This document shows, piece after piece, positions 48,949 through 57,698 of a stretch of 64,000 bases of DNA. Below the pieces are notes generated by a model. It was not told the DNA's origin and searched no databases. It saw only the letters and a program-made list of their open reading frames with translations. Position numbers and translations under genes: made by a program. The first letter of the stretch is position 1. Every line of letters begins with the position of its first letter. Source of the DNA: Spirochaetia bacterium UBA2205 (GTDB lineage Bacteria > Spirochaetota > UBA4802 > UB4802); the NCBI GenBank assembly GCA_002328585.1, contig DCUV01000060.1, positions 1 through 64,000 on the forward strand, given 5' to 3'.

Positions 48949-51258
48949 ATGAACAGCAGGTGTATCGCATTATTCCGTATCCTTGGTTTTGTTTTTATAT
49001 TTTCATTTATCTCGTGCACTAATGTTGTGTTACCACAGGGTTTATCACAGTTGGGATTTTATGGGGATAGTGGAAGTGTAATCCAAACCTTAGAGAAAAA
49101 ACAAAAGCTGTCGTATACAGAGCATTTTATGGCAGGGATTGCATACAAAAAAAATGGTGATTATAAAAAAGCTATGTATCACTTTGCTAATAGCTGTTTT
49201 GCTCAAAGGCAGGCTTTAACCTTAACTATCTATCCTCAACCCGTTTATAGATTTGTTAGCAGATTATCAACTCGCTCATCACTGTATAATGATGCAGTGT
49301 ATGAAATTGCAAAAGGATTTATGTATTACCAGGAATATAGCTACGTGCTTAAATTTATTGATCTTATAAAAAAAGAAAAAACTGGTGTATACCGGGATGC
49401 ACAAATACTTAAATCCGATGCACTGATACAATTAAAGAAATTTGAGCAGGCTAAAGAAAATATTGAGGAAACAATATCGCAATACGATGATGTTGATTCG
49501 CTGGTGTGGCTACATCTAAAGTTAGCATCATTATATGAAAAACAGGATAACTATTTGTATGCAGTGCAAAGTTATATCAAGCTGCTTACTATAAGTACTA
49601 AAAGCTGGAGGTCTCAGATTGCTGCAAAAAGAATTCTTCAGATTAAAGAAAAAAATCCGTATATTGTTCTGTCGCCCGATGATATAATTATGGTTGTTGA
49701 AGCGTTATATAATACTAAAAATTATAGTGATATAGTATCGCTTGACAGCACATGGGATGAATTTTTTGATAATGCCGCTATAAAGTATGAATTCGATAGC
49801 ATAAGAATTAAAGCATTATGCCAGTTGGGTAAAACTGGTGAAATAAAGCAGATATATTCTCAGTATAAAAATAGTGATTTTTGGGATGATTGTGCTGCTG
49901 TAATTGCCCGGACCCTCTGGAATTCTAAAAAGGGAGAAGCTATATCATGGGTAAATAAGTTAGCTGAAACAACAGATGATGGCTTAAAAAAAACAGCCCT
50001 TTATTATAAGGCTTTGTATTCAATATATAGAAAAGAAAAAAATTCGCAGCCAGTAGATGAATTTGTAGCTAATTATCCTAATGATGCTCTGTCACAGGAA
50101 TTGTTATGGTTATATGCCAAAAATAATATTACCAACAATAAAGTTGCACAGTACTATTTAGAGAAATATTACTCAATGTTTGGTATTAAGGGGAAATATG
50201 CTGATGAAGTCTATTTCTGGTTATATATTCTAAACAGCAAAGAGAATCCTGAAAAAGCCCAGACTATACTTTATGATTTAATAGCATATAGACCAGATTC
50301 TGCATATAGCTGGATAATGCTGGAACGGCGTTCACCTGATTACACTGTTGACCATCTGAGTCTTGATTTTTCTATGGCTATTCAAACGCTCAATTTTTCA
50401 ACAACGCTTTTCACTCATGCGATGTTAACCTATAAAGAGAGAGATGAAGCAAAACGGTTAAAGAGGGCTGCTCTTATAAAAAAATCATTTAGTAAAGTTT
50501 CAGAATTGCACTATGATAAAATTCCGGGATTGAATGAAAAATTATCCTTACAGGATATTTCTAAAAATAATTTTGTCAGGATTGAACATTATTTCAGCAT
50601 AGGATATTTGGAGGGCATCAACAGAGAATTTTCAGTATTTGCCAGTAGCAGTAATAATGATGTATATATTGTATCCTATTTATTAGGGCTACGCTATAAC
50701 AATTATTTTGTGTCAGCGCAAGCTTTGGTGCAGTTGCTAAGGCGGATGAATCTGACTGAAAATATTTTTTTAATGCCACCTGATGCTATCAATAGTTTAT
50801 TACCTGTGCCATTTGAAGCATGCCTACATGGTGCAGCAAAAAAATATGCTGTACAGGAGCCTTTCATCTGCGCTGTTATTAAAGCTGAGTCATTATTTAA
50901 TCCGTATGCAGAATCTTCAGCCGGGGCTGTTGGTCTTATGCAGCTTATGCTCCCTACCGCTAAAGATATTGCTAAGAAAACAGGATATGGAACTATAACA
51001 AAAGATTTATTGCAGGAGCCCTGTATTTCTATAGAGATGGGGACATATTATATTGCATGGTTGATGAAAAATTTGAATAATAATATAACGTTGGTTGCAG
51101 CCGCATATAATGCAGGAATTGGTAATGTTTTGCAATGGAAACAAGATAGTGAAGATTTATTTACTATTAGTGTACCATTTGCTGAGACGAAGGGATATAT
51201 TGAACGTATAAAAAAATTTTATTATCAATATATGCTATTATATGATATTAGAAAATAA
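48949..51258 (+). CDS. Slt-type lytic transglycosylase lipoprotein
   Basis: A 769-residue lipoprotein with signal peptide and lipobox FISC (Cys23). The long N-terminal part has helical-repeat (TPR/SLT superhelix) character. The C-terminal catalytic domain (about 628-745) carries IKAESLFNPYAESSAGAVGLMQLM, with the catalytic Glu in AES, then GTYYIAWLM and AAAYNAGIGNVLQW. This matches Slt70-family enzymes, which cleave peptidoglycan to 1,6-anhydro products. GAGGAAG upstream supports the start. It is coupled to the preceding secreted protein. Confidence 0.88.
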   Translation: MNSRCIALFRILGFVFIFSFISCTNVVLPQGLSQLGFYGDSGSVIQTLEKKQKLSYTEHFMAGIAYKKNGDYKKAMYHFANSCFAQRQALTLTIYPQPVYRFVSRLSTRSSLYNDAVYEIAKGFMYYQEYSYVLKFIDLIKKEKTGVYRDAQILKSDALIQLKKFEQAKENIEETISQYDDVDSLVWLHLKLASLYEKQDNYLYAVQSYIKLLTISTKSWRSQIAAKRILQIKEKNPYIVLSPDDIIMVVEALYNTKNYSDIVSLDSTWDEFFDNAAIKYEFDSIRIKALCQLGKTGEIKQIYSQYKNSDFWDDCAAVIARTLWNSKKGEAISWVNKLAETTDDGLKKTALYYKALYSIYRKEKNSQPVDEFVANYPNDALSQELLWLYAKNNITNNKVAQYYLEKYYSMFGIKGKYADEVYFWLYILNSKENPEKAQTILYDLIAYRPDSAYSWIMLERRSPDYTVDHLSLDFSMAIQTLNFSTTLFTHAMLTYKERDEAKRLKRAALIKKSFSKVSELHYDKIPGLNEKLSLQDISKNNFVRIEHYFSIGYLEGINREFSVFASSSNNDVYIVSYLLGLRYNNYFVSAQALVQLLRRMNLTENIFLMPPDAINSLLPVPFEACLHGAAKKYAVQEPFICAVIKAESLFNPYAESSAGAVGLMQLMLPTAKDIAKKTGYGTITKDLLQEPCISIEMGTYYIAWLMKNLNNNITLVAAAYNAGIGNVLQWKQDSEDLFTISVPFAETKGYIERIKKFYYQYMLLYDIRK

Positions 51259-51330
51259 TAATTTTTTTCCTTTTTTGCATAATTGATACTATATTATAGT
51301 AAAAGTGTATATTATAACTGGAGGTTTGTG

Positions 51331-52023
51331 ATGCAAAGACTGATTATAACCGTGATGGCAATTCTTCTGCTAATGAGTATTAATTCTTTTGCAAAACCTG
51401 TTGGGAAAATACTGGAATTATCCGGAGATATAGATATTACTTCTATGAAAACAGGCAAGCGGATTATCCCCGAAGAAGGGACTGTCATTGATGGAAATGA
51501 TAAAATCAGAACTGGTAGAAAATCATTTGTTTCTATTGTATTGAATGATGGGAGCAAACTGTTTATACGAGAGATTTCGGTTCTATATGTACATGATATT
51601 AAATTAAACTTAACTGATCAACCAACAAGAATTCAGATAATCACCGGGAAATTGCGGGTTATTGCTGCAAAAACTATGAAAGGTAACAGCTTAGTTGTAT
51701 ATACACCAACTGCAATTGCTGGTGTACGGGGAACTGATTTTGGGGTTATAGCAACACAGTTGGAAACAAGGGTAGTAATTTTTCAGGGCAAGGTTGAGGT
51801 GGCTAACAAAGATAAAAACATTTTGAAATCATACATTTTAAAAGATAGAGAGGAAACTAAAGTAACCTATCAACAGCCACCGGAAGCTCCTGTTGTTGTT
51901 CCTGATTATATTTTATCAAAGTGGTTTGATATATATAGTATTGATGAAAAAACGAATATTATCATAAAGCGAAAGCAAGATGATAGTTTACTTGACCAGC
52001 TTTTACGAAAAAAAGATATTTAG
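51331..52023 (+). CDS. FecR-domain secreted protein
   Basis: A 230-residue protein, start ATG at 51331 with GGAGG 6 bases upstream. Signal peptide about 1-21 (SFA). A FecR domain follows: GKILELSGDIDI, KIRTGRKSFVSIVLNDGSKLFIRE, GKLRVIAA and PTAIAGVRGTDFGV. In spirochaetes FecR-domain proteins occur in large numbers without the FecI/FecA system; the function is unclear. Its end overlaps the HEAT-protein ORF by 44 bases. Confidence 0.85.
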   Translation: MQRLIITVMAILLLMSINSFAKPVGKILELSGDIDITSMKTGKRIIPEEGTVIDGNDKIRTGRKSFVSIVLNDGSKLFIREISVLYVHDIKLNLTDQPTRIQIITGKLRVIAAKTMKGNSLVVYTPTAIAGVRGTDFGVIATQLETRVVIFQGKVEVANKDKNILKSYILKDREETKVTYQQPPEAPVVVPDYILSKWFDIYSIDEKTNIIIKRKQDDSLLDQLLRKKDI

Positions 52024-52777
52024 TTGTCTGCTATTAGTATGTTTCATGGCTCTATGCTGCAGTTCAATCAAACCATTGACAAATTCAGATGCAGTTTTAT
52101 CATATTACGAAGAAGGATATAAAAGTGATAACTGGGAAACAAGGGTAGAAGCAATAAGAGCTATCTCCGGTATTAAGGGAGAAAAAGCAGAAAACCTTAT
52201 TATTAAAGCCCTTGATGATTCACATAATGCTGTTAAGATTGAAGCTTTACAAATTCTTGTGCATAGGCCAATCAAAAGAGCCCGGAACGTCATCAGAAAT
52301 ATAGCATTAAATAATAGCAATGATAATGTGCGGTGGAATGCAATAATAGCACTTTCTCAATTTAGAGACCCTCGTGATGCTTCAGTTTTTATTTATAACT
52401 TTGCCAATGAGGACTGGCTTATCAGGGAAGCTGCAATTGTCGGCTTGCTCAGTATAGATGATTTATCTACAAAATATGTTAATGTTGATGTTATTGTTAG
52501 GGCATTACATGATTCGTCTATAAGTGTTATTATGGCAACATTACGTAATCTGAACATACGACATACACAGATCTATTACACCCTGATTGGCATGTTAAAA
52601 GAAAAAAATAATATTACGCCATCCCTTACTATAGGAATATTAAATGCATTGCAGCTTTATAAGCTAGAAGAAAATGATAGAGAAATAGTAGTTAATTTTT
52701 TAACACACCCCAACTCACAGGTGCGGTTAGCTGCTTTCCAAACCCTGAAGAGACAAAACCTGATGAATAATATGTAA
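51980..52777 (+). CDS. HEAT-repeat protein, probable lipoprotein
   Basis: A 265-residue protein. After a hydrophobic segment with a Cys-Cys (VCFMALCCSS, possible lipobox) come about five HEAT-type repeats with patterns like WETRVEAIRAISGI, NAVKIEALQIL and VRWNAIIALSQFRDP. These form an alpha-solenoid for protein binding. The start overlaps the FecR gene by 44 bases; ATG at 51980 or TTG further in could be used, so the N-terminus is uncertain. It is likely exported and coupled to the FecR gene. Confidence 0.7.
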   Translation: MIVYLTSFYEKKIFSCLLLVCFMALCCSSIKPLTNSDAVLSYYEEGYKSDNWETRVEAIRAISGIKGEKAENLIIKALDDSHNAVKIEALQILVHRPIKRARNVIRNIALNNSNDNVRWNAIIALSQFRDPRDASVFIYNFANEDWLIREAAIVGLLSIDDLSTKYVNVDVIVRALHDSSISVIMATLRNLNIRHTQIYYTLIGMLKEKNNITPSLTIGILNALQLYKLEENDREIVVNFLTHPNSQVRLAAFQTLKRQNLMNNM

Positions 52778-52778
52778 C

Positions 52779-53438
52779 TTAATTCTTCTTTTCTTTTGCT
52801 ATATAAATTTTATTTTGATTGTCTACAACATCTTTTTTATATTCTTCAGGCAACTGCTCTCCTAATATCTGGTATACTTTGAAACAATTTTCCTTAGCTC
52901 TCCTGAAGTAATAAATAGCATCAACTGGTTTTGATCGTATGAGATAGTCATTTGCACTTTTAATAGCATAGCTTGCGTTGCTGATTAATGGATCAACAGA
53001 GGGATTAGGATTTGCCTCTTCGATGGATGCCTTCAATGAATGGCGCACTCCCATTTTAATAACATTTATCTGTAATTTTTCGGTTTGTTCTTTATATATT
53101 TTTGCCAACCGCAAGGCTACCTCTTTGATGTCTTTTTCGTTCTTGGTAAAGAGATTAGCCGAAGCAACCATTTCATTTCTGAAATATAATGCACTGGCTT
53201 CTGCATAGGTATCAACAAGACTATTAAATTCCTGTTCACCACCACCAAAGTTGTAAATAGCCGTTCTTAATAATTTTATATTTTTAAAATTATCATAACT
53301 TAAACGCTGGATTACAGCTTCTGCGTCATATAATGGATTAAATTGTTTTGTAGTGTTTTCCTGTGCATGAGGTGATGTAAATATAGCTAAGCATAAGCAC
53401 AAAACCATGGTTGATGAAATAAAATTGAAATATTTCAT
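52779..53438 (-). CDS. Secreted helical protein of unknown function
   Basis: A 219-residue protein with a clear signal peptide (MKYFNFISSTMVLCLCLAIFTSPHAQ). The mature part is helical, with a TPR-like stretch near the end (ANDYLIRSKPVDAIYYFRRAKENCFKVYQIL). It meets the HEAT gene end to end and diverges from the CDP-alcohol phosphatidyltransferase gene. I do not recognise a family. Confidence 0.6.
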   Translation of the reverse strand: MKYFNFISSTMVLCLCLAIFTSPHAQENTTKQFNPLYDAEAVIQRLSYDNFKNIKLLRTAIYNFGGGEQEFNSLVDTYAEASALYFRNEMVASANLFTKNEKDIKEVALRLAKIYKEQTEKLQINVIKMGVRHSLKASIEEANPNPSVDPLISNASYAIKSANDYLIRSKPVDAIYYFRRAKENCFKVYQILGEQLPEEYKKDVVDNQNKIYIAKEKKN

Positions 53439-53727
53439 GTTACTATCTCCTTTATAAGACTTTTATACTTTAAATTTGTATTATGTATGGAATCATATAA
53501 TAGATTAAATATTGAAGTCAAGTAAAATGTTATTGTTACTATTTAAAAAACAGGTTGACGAAATATATAGATTTGGACGTTATTAATGAAACATTGTTAC
53601 TATCCAATTTTTTATTGGTTTCATATTGAGGACAATGAGATAGTATTTTGTTACCATAAGCAGGTGTTAAACGCTACATGTTATCGTATAGTTTTATACA
53701 TAGTAATACTAAAAGGATGGCTTATTT
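53439..53727. other. 289-base divergent intergenic region
   Basis: No gene seen. AT-rich with promoter-like elements for both flanking genes, for example TTGACG followed by AT-rich sequence near 53553 on the plus strand, but no pair with good spacing. AAAGGATGG sits before the ATG at 53728. Nothing else stands out. Confidence 0.4.
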
Positions 53728-54828
53728 ATGATACGTGGTGCATATATATATAGTGATAAACACTATGATTATACAATGAAGATCTGTGGGTTATACATTC
53801 TTGAACGATTATTGTATACACTTCATAAAACAGGGATACAGCATATAGTTCTTCATCTTGATAGTGACGAAAAGGCATTTTTTAACAAAACAATAGTACC
53901 CTACATAACAAAAAAAGGTATTATTGTGGAAGAGTGGCCAAACAATAAAAAACCAGAAGAAGGCTCTATGGTGATACCATCAAATGTGTTTATTCAACCT
54001 CATTATTTTGATAATTTTAAAAAATATTTTAAAGAAAGCAAAAAGATATATGAACCTCTATTGCAGGAGGATCAATTTTTAATTAACTCAATCAACGATG
54101 TAAAAAAAGCAGAATCATTGATTGTAAAGTATATTATTGAAAACACTGGTGGATATATAGCAAAAAATATTAATAAACGAATTTCCATTCCCATAAGCTT
54201 ACAATTGGCAAAAACAAGAATTCATCCCAATATATTGACAGTCATCAATATGCTGGTTGGTATTGTAAGTGCTTTTTTTATAACTCAGGCTACCTACTGG
54301 AATATGGTAATAGGGGGATTATTATTTCAACTGGCATCCATTTTTGATGGTGTTGATGGTGAGGTTGCGAAGTTTACTTTTACGGTATCAAAGATTGGCG
54401 GCTGGCTTGACACAATTGGTGATAATGGGACTCTTCTTTTGTTCCTGATTGCTGTGTCATGGTTATATTTTAAAAATACCTCTATAGGAGTTGCCTGTCT
54501 TGTTGTAAGTCTTTGTTTTATGGGTTTATTCTGGTTTATTGGCATGATGGTATGGTATCTAAGGAAATATAGTGAATCAGGTTCTCTGGTAGCGTATGAT
54601 AAAGAATTTTTGCAGAAATTACCTCGGGAAGATATTTTTGTAAAATTTGCCCTTTCCATGAAGTACATTACAAAAAAAGAGTTTTTTGCGTTATTCTTTT
54701 TTTGTTTCAGCTTTACCGGGAAGATATTTTTATTAATACCTATTATAACTTTTGTTGTATGCGCCGGAGCCTGTGTGCTAACAATCATCAATATAAAGTA
54801 TTTGAAAGCAGTTAATACAATACGGTAG
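53728..54828 (+). CDS. CDP-alcohol phosphatidyltransferase with N-terminal extra domain
   Basis: A 366-residue protein. Residues about 150-355 contain a CDP-alcohol phosphatidyltransferase with several membrane spans and the motif DGVDGEVAK...GGWLDTIGD (about 206-232), matching DGxxAR(x8)Gx3Dx3D, with the usual Arg as Lys. The N-terminal about 145 residues are soluble and fused. They recall the cytidylyltransferase-like part of IPCT/DIPPS fusion enzymes, but lack a clear GxGxR nucleotide motif. The product lipid or glycolipid (inositol-type or glycerol-type) cannot be told from sequence. Confidence 0.8.
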   Translation: MIRGAYIYSDKHYDYTMKICGLYILERLLYTLHKTGIQHIVLHLDSDEKAFFNKTIVPYITKKGIIVEEWPNNKKPEEGSMVIPSNVFIQPHYFDNFKKYFKESKKIYEPLLQEDQFLINSINDVKKAESLIVKYIIENTGGYIAKNINKRISIPISLQLAKTRIHPNILTVINMLVGIVSAFFITQATYWNMVIGGLLFQLASIFDGVDGEVAKFTFTVSKIGGWLDTIGDNGTLLLFLIAVSWLYFKNTSIGVACLVVSLCFMGLFWFIGMMVWYLRKYSESGSLVAYDKEFLQKLPREDIFVKFALSMKYITKKEFFALFFFCFSFTGKIFLLIPIITFVVCAGACVLTIINIKYLKAVNTIR

Positions 54829-54879
54829 CCCCTGGCGATAGTATCTGGTAATAGAGTGCTTGCATGGGAAGGAATAATG

Positions 54880-55077
54880 TTATTTACAATGTGAACAGTT
54901 TTTTGATGAGCATGCAGAACAAGATTGTTTATGGGAAGAGGCACTTATCAGTGATATAATTTTTTCAGTATTATGTGACTGGCACTGAGGACATGGTGAA
55001 GGGGTACTATCGCCCATCTTCCTGAGTTCGCTGTAAATATGGTTACAATTGTTACATTTAAATTCGTAGATTGGCAT
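54880..55077 (-). CDS. FmdB-type zinc-ribbon protein
   Basis: A 65-residue protein: MPIYEFKCNNCNHIYSELRKM and CPQC (about 29-32) form the FmdB/CxxC zinc ribbon; the tail is rich in Cys (SCSACSSKNCSHC). Function is unknown in most members (putative regulatory protein). Divergent from surE. Confidence 0.85.
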   Translation of the reverse strand: MPIYEFKCNNCNHIYSELRKMGDSTPSPCPQCQSHNTEKIISLISASSHKQSCSACSSKNCSHCK

Positions 55078-55174
55078 ATAAGCAACATCACAGGAGTATT
55101 CTATAATACTATTATAGCACCTGTTTATTTTTTTAAAAAAATGTCTATAGTAAGGTAACTATCACGAGTAACGT

Positions 55175-55936
55175 ATGAATATTTTAATTACCAATGATGA
55201 TGGTATTGATGCGCAGGGATTACAGGTATTGAAGGGGGTTTTATCAGATCATTATTCTGTTTTTACCATTGCGCCTGGTACGGAGCGTAGTGGCTGTTCC
55301 AATGCCATACACATGCGCACAGAGATTAATGTAGAGCAGATTGATGAATATTCATTTGCTGTTGATGGTTTTACGGCGGATTGTGTCAATATTGGTTTAC
55401 ACAGCGGGCTTATCCCACCGGTTGATCTGGTGATATCCGGCATTAACCATGGCCCCAATATGGGTGATGATATATATTTTTCAGGGACGGTTGCTGGAGC
55501 ACGAACAGCATATATTTTTGGTGTAAGCGGTATTGCTGTGTCTATAGACAGCTACCAGGAATCAGATTATTTTAAGGATGCGTCATATTTTATACTGGAA
55601 TTATTGAAGGATTATCCAATCCATAGCAAACAATCTCCCTGGTTTTTAAATATCAATTATCCTGATTTGCCTTGTCATGCAATTAAAGGGATTCAGTATA
55701 CTCAGTTAGGAAAACGGTATTACAGGGATGCATATCGTATTGTAAAACAATCAGAAAAATTTCTGACCCTGGAATTGGATGGTACCATTGAGAATGACCA
55801 AAAGGCTGGTAGCGATGTAACCGAGTTGCGCAATGGTTATATTGTTATTACACCGTTATCCATTGACTGTACCGATTATAATTATATGAACCGATTACAA
55901 AAAAGAGCGACAACAAATCATATATGGAAGAGTTAG
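55175..55936 (+). CDS. surE: 5'/3'-nucleotidase SurE
   Basis: A 253-residue phosphatase with ILITNDDGIDAQGLQ (metal-binding DD), APGTERSGCSNAI, VISGINHGPNMGDDI and FSGTVAGARTAYI. It hydrolyses nucleoside monophosphates and is linked to stationary-phase survival. The TPR gene begins 13 bases before its stop. Confidence 0.93.
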   Translation: MNILITNDDGIDAQGLQVLKGVLSDHYSVFTIAPGTERSGCSNAIHMRTEINVEQIDEYSFAVDGFTADCVNIGLHSGLIPPVDLVISGINHGPNMGDDIYFSGTVAGARTAYIFGVSGIAVSIDSYQESDYFKDASYFILELLKDYPIHSKQSPWFLNINYPDLPCHAIKGIQYTQLGKRYYRDAYRIVKQSEKFLTLELDGTIENDQKAGSDVTELRNGYIVITPLSIDCTDYNYMNRLQKRATTNHIWKS

Positions 55937-56616
55937 CATTACACAAGCAGATACAACAGCTATTACAAGAAGCACACCTCTTGCTTAACGAAAAGAAAAA
56001 TATTAGAGGTGCCATTGCTACTCTTGAAAAACTTGAAAAAATGGACCCTGAAAATCCTTTAGTTTTGTATAATCTGGCTATAGCTCATGCTCATTGTGAG
56101 AATTATGATAGCGCAAAAGAGTATGCAATTCGTTGTATTGCATTGCCTATGACTTTTATTGATGTGAAGCAGGTTAAGAAGGTATATATTTATACTTTAA
56201 TTCAATCAGAAGATTATGAAAAAGCTTTCCGTGAGATTGAAACGAATGCTGACATAGATGAAGTGCTATTGCAATTTGAGGCATTTGCTTTAGAAAAGAT
56301 GAGCAATTATAACCATGCATTAATGATATATGAAAGAATTTATGAAAAAAATTCTGATAATATAAATGTATGTAATGCTATTGCATACATCCTGGCTAAT
56401 CTGCCAGAAGGCAATCTGGACAGGGCATTAGAGTTAGCAAAAAAAGCCTATCAACGTGAACCCCATAATGCGGCATATTGTGATACAATTGGCTATGTGT
56501 ATTTGAAAAGGGGGCAACTGAATATGGCTAAGAAATATTTAAAAAAAGCTTTTGCAATAAAGCCTGACCACAGGGAAATACGCAAACATATTGCTGAACT
56601 ATTAAATATACCATAG
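55924..56616 (+). CDS. TPR protein
   Basis: A 230-residue cytoplasmic protein of TPR repeats: NPLVLYNLAIAHAHCENYDSAKEYA, then NHALMIYERIYEKNSDNINVCNAIAYILANL and AAYCDTIGYVYLKRGQLNMAKKYLKKAFAIKPDH. It should scaffold protein interactions. It overlaps surE by 13 bases and is coupled to it. No signal peptide. Confidence 0.82.
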   Translation: MEELALHKQIQQLLQEAHLLLNEKKNIRGAIATLEKLEKMDPENPLVLYNLAIAHAHCENYDSAKEYAIRCIALPMTFIDVKQVKKVYIYTLIQSEDYEKAFREIETNADIDEVLLQFEAFALEKMSNYNHALMIYERIYEKNSDNINVCNAIAYILANLPEGNLDRALELAKKAYQREPHNAAYCDTIGYVYLKRGQLNMAKKYLKKAFAIKPDHREIRKHIAELLNIP

Positions 56617-56842
56617 CATAATACGTTGTGAAAATCATATGCTAGCGATAGTTATAATATGTTCTTATTATGCTAAAGTGTTGAATTATAACAATATTAA
56701 ATTTATAAAAAGTTGTTGACGTGAAAAAGAAGGTTAGATATAAAGTTTAAATTCAATAATCTTTTTTTATATAATTTCATATAAATGTTAACGATATGTA
56801 TTATAGCATTGAATATTTATGGTGAAAGAGGATTGTTACTCT

Positions 56843-56950
56843 ATGAGTAAAGAATTGCAGGAAAAAGCAGAAAAGATGATTAAAGATCTCCAGGAAGCAT
56901 TACAACCTATAAAGGAAGAACTATTGCGTGTGAAAGGTGAAATAAAATAG
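56843..56950 (+). CDS. 35-residue coiled-coil small protein
   Basis: A short ORF: ATG at 56843, stop at 56950, reading MSKELQEKAEKMIKDLQEAL at its start. It is amphipathic with heptad-like Leu/Ile positions and charged residues, so probably a helical coiled coil. AGAGG is about 11 bases upstream. The flanking sequence is intergenic between the TPR gene and the TetR gene, which starts 28 bases later. It could be translated before tetR; it is small enough that chance is not excluded. Confidence 0.5.
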   Translation: MSKELQEKAEKMIKDLQEALQPIKEELLRVKGEIK

Positions 56951-56978
56951 AATAAATACTATTGAAAGGGGTATTATA

Positions 56979-57587
56979 ATGCCAGCAAAAGGACAAAAAA
57001 GACGACAGCAAATAGTTGACACTGCAAAACAAATGTTTATAGAGCAAGGATTTCAGAGCACACATATTGGGCAGGTATGTGAAGAATTGAATATTGCGCG
57101 GGGTACTGTTTATCAATATTTTGGTAATAAAAGAGAAATTCTCTATGCAATTTTAGAATCAATTGAAGAAAGTATTGACGACATTCTTGATCCTGATGAT
57201 TTGCGCGATCTTTTAAAAGATAATCCATCTCAGAAAGATATTATAAAATTTAATACTGAAAGAATTACAGAATGCGTGAAAGCTATTATAGAAGAACCCA
57301 TAGTAATCAAATTAGTTTTTAAAGATATAGTTGGTATTGATGAAGAAGTTATTGAGCGCGTTGACCAGTTTTTAAAACATTTAATCAATATAGTATCACG
57401 AGATGTTGAAGAGATAAAAAAGAAAGGTCTTTATAAAAAGACATTACATTCTGATATTACAGCTATTATTCTCATTGGATCAATTATGCTATTGGTATAT
57501 CAGTTTGATAAAGAGAAAAAGGATGTTACTGATAAAGAAGTTATCAATGCACTTGTTGCCCATTATTTCACTGGTGTATTGAAATAA
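56979..57587 (+). CDS. TetR/AcrR-family regulator
   Basis: A 202-residue protein with an N-terminal TetR helix-turn-helix: RRQQIVDTAKQMFIEQGFQSTHIGQVCEELNIARGTVYQYFGNKREILYAI. The C-terminal ligand domain is helical. AAAGGGG 7 bases upstream supports the start. It is likely a repressor of an unknown target; an intrinsic terminator follows. Confidence 0.9.
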   Translation: MPAKGQKRRQQIVDTAKQMFIEQGFQSTHIGQVCEELNIARGTVYQYFGNKREILYAILESIEESIDDILDPDDLRDLLKDNPSQKDIIKFNTERITECVKAIIEEPIVIKLVFKDIVGIDEEVIERVDQFLKHLINIVSRDVEEIKKKGLYKKTLHSDITAIILIGSIMLLVYQFDKEKKDVTDKEVINALVAHYFTGVLK

Positions 57588-57613
57588 TAGTTGCAACAAT
57601 AATAGTATTATAT

Positions 57614-57639
57614 CCCGGCTTATATGAGCCGGGTTTTTT
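57614..57639 (+). terminator. Intrinsic terminator after TetR gene
   Basis: CCCGGCT pairs with AGCCGGG across a 6-base loop (TATATG), followed by TTTTTT. The hairpin is 27 bases after the stop codon and is the clearest intrinsic terminator in the window. Confidence 0.9.
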
Positions 57640-57698
57640 GTTGATATAAAACATATATACCAATATTGTGAACCAAATATTTGTATGGTGATAGTTTT

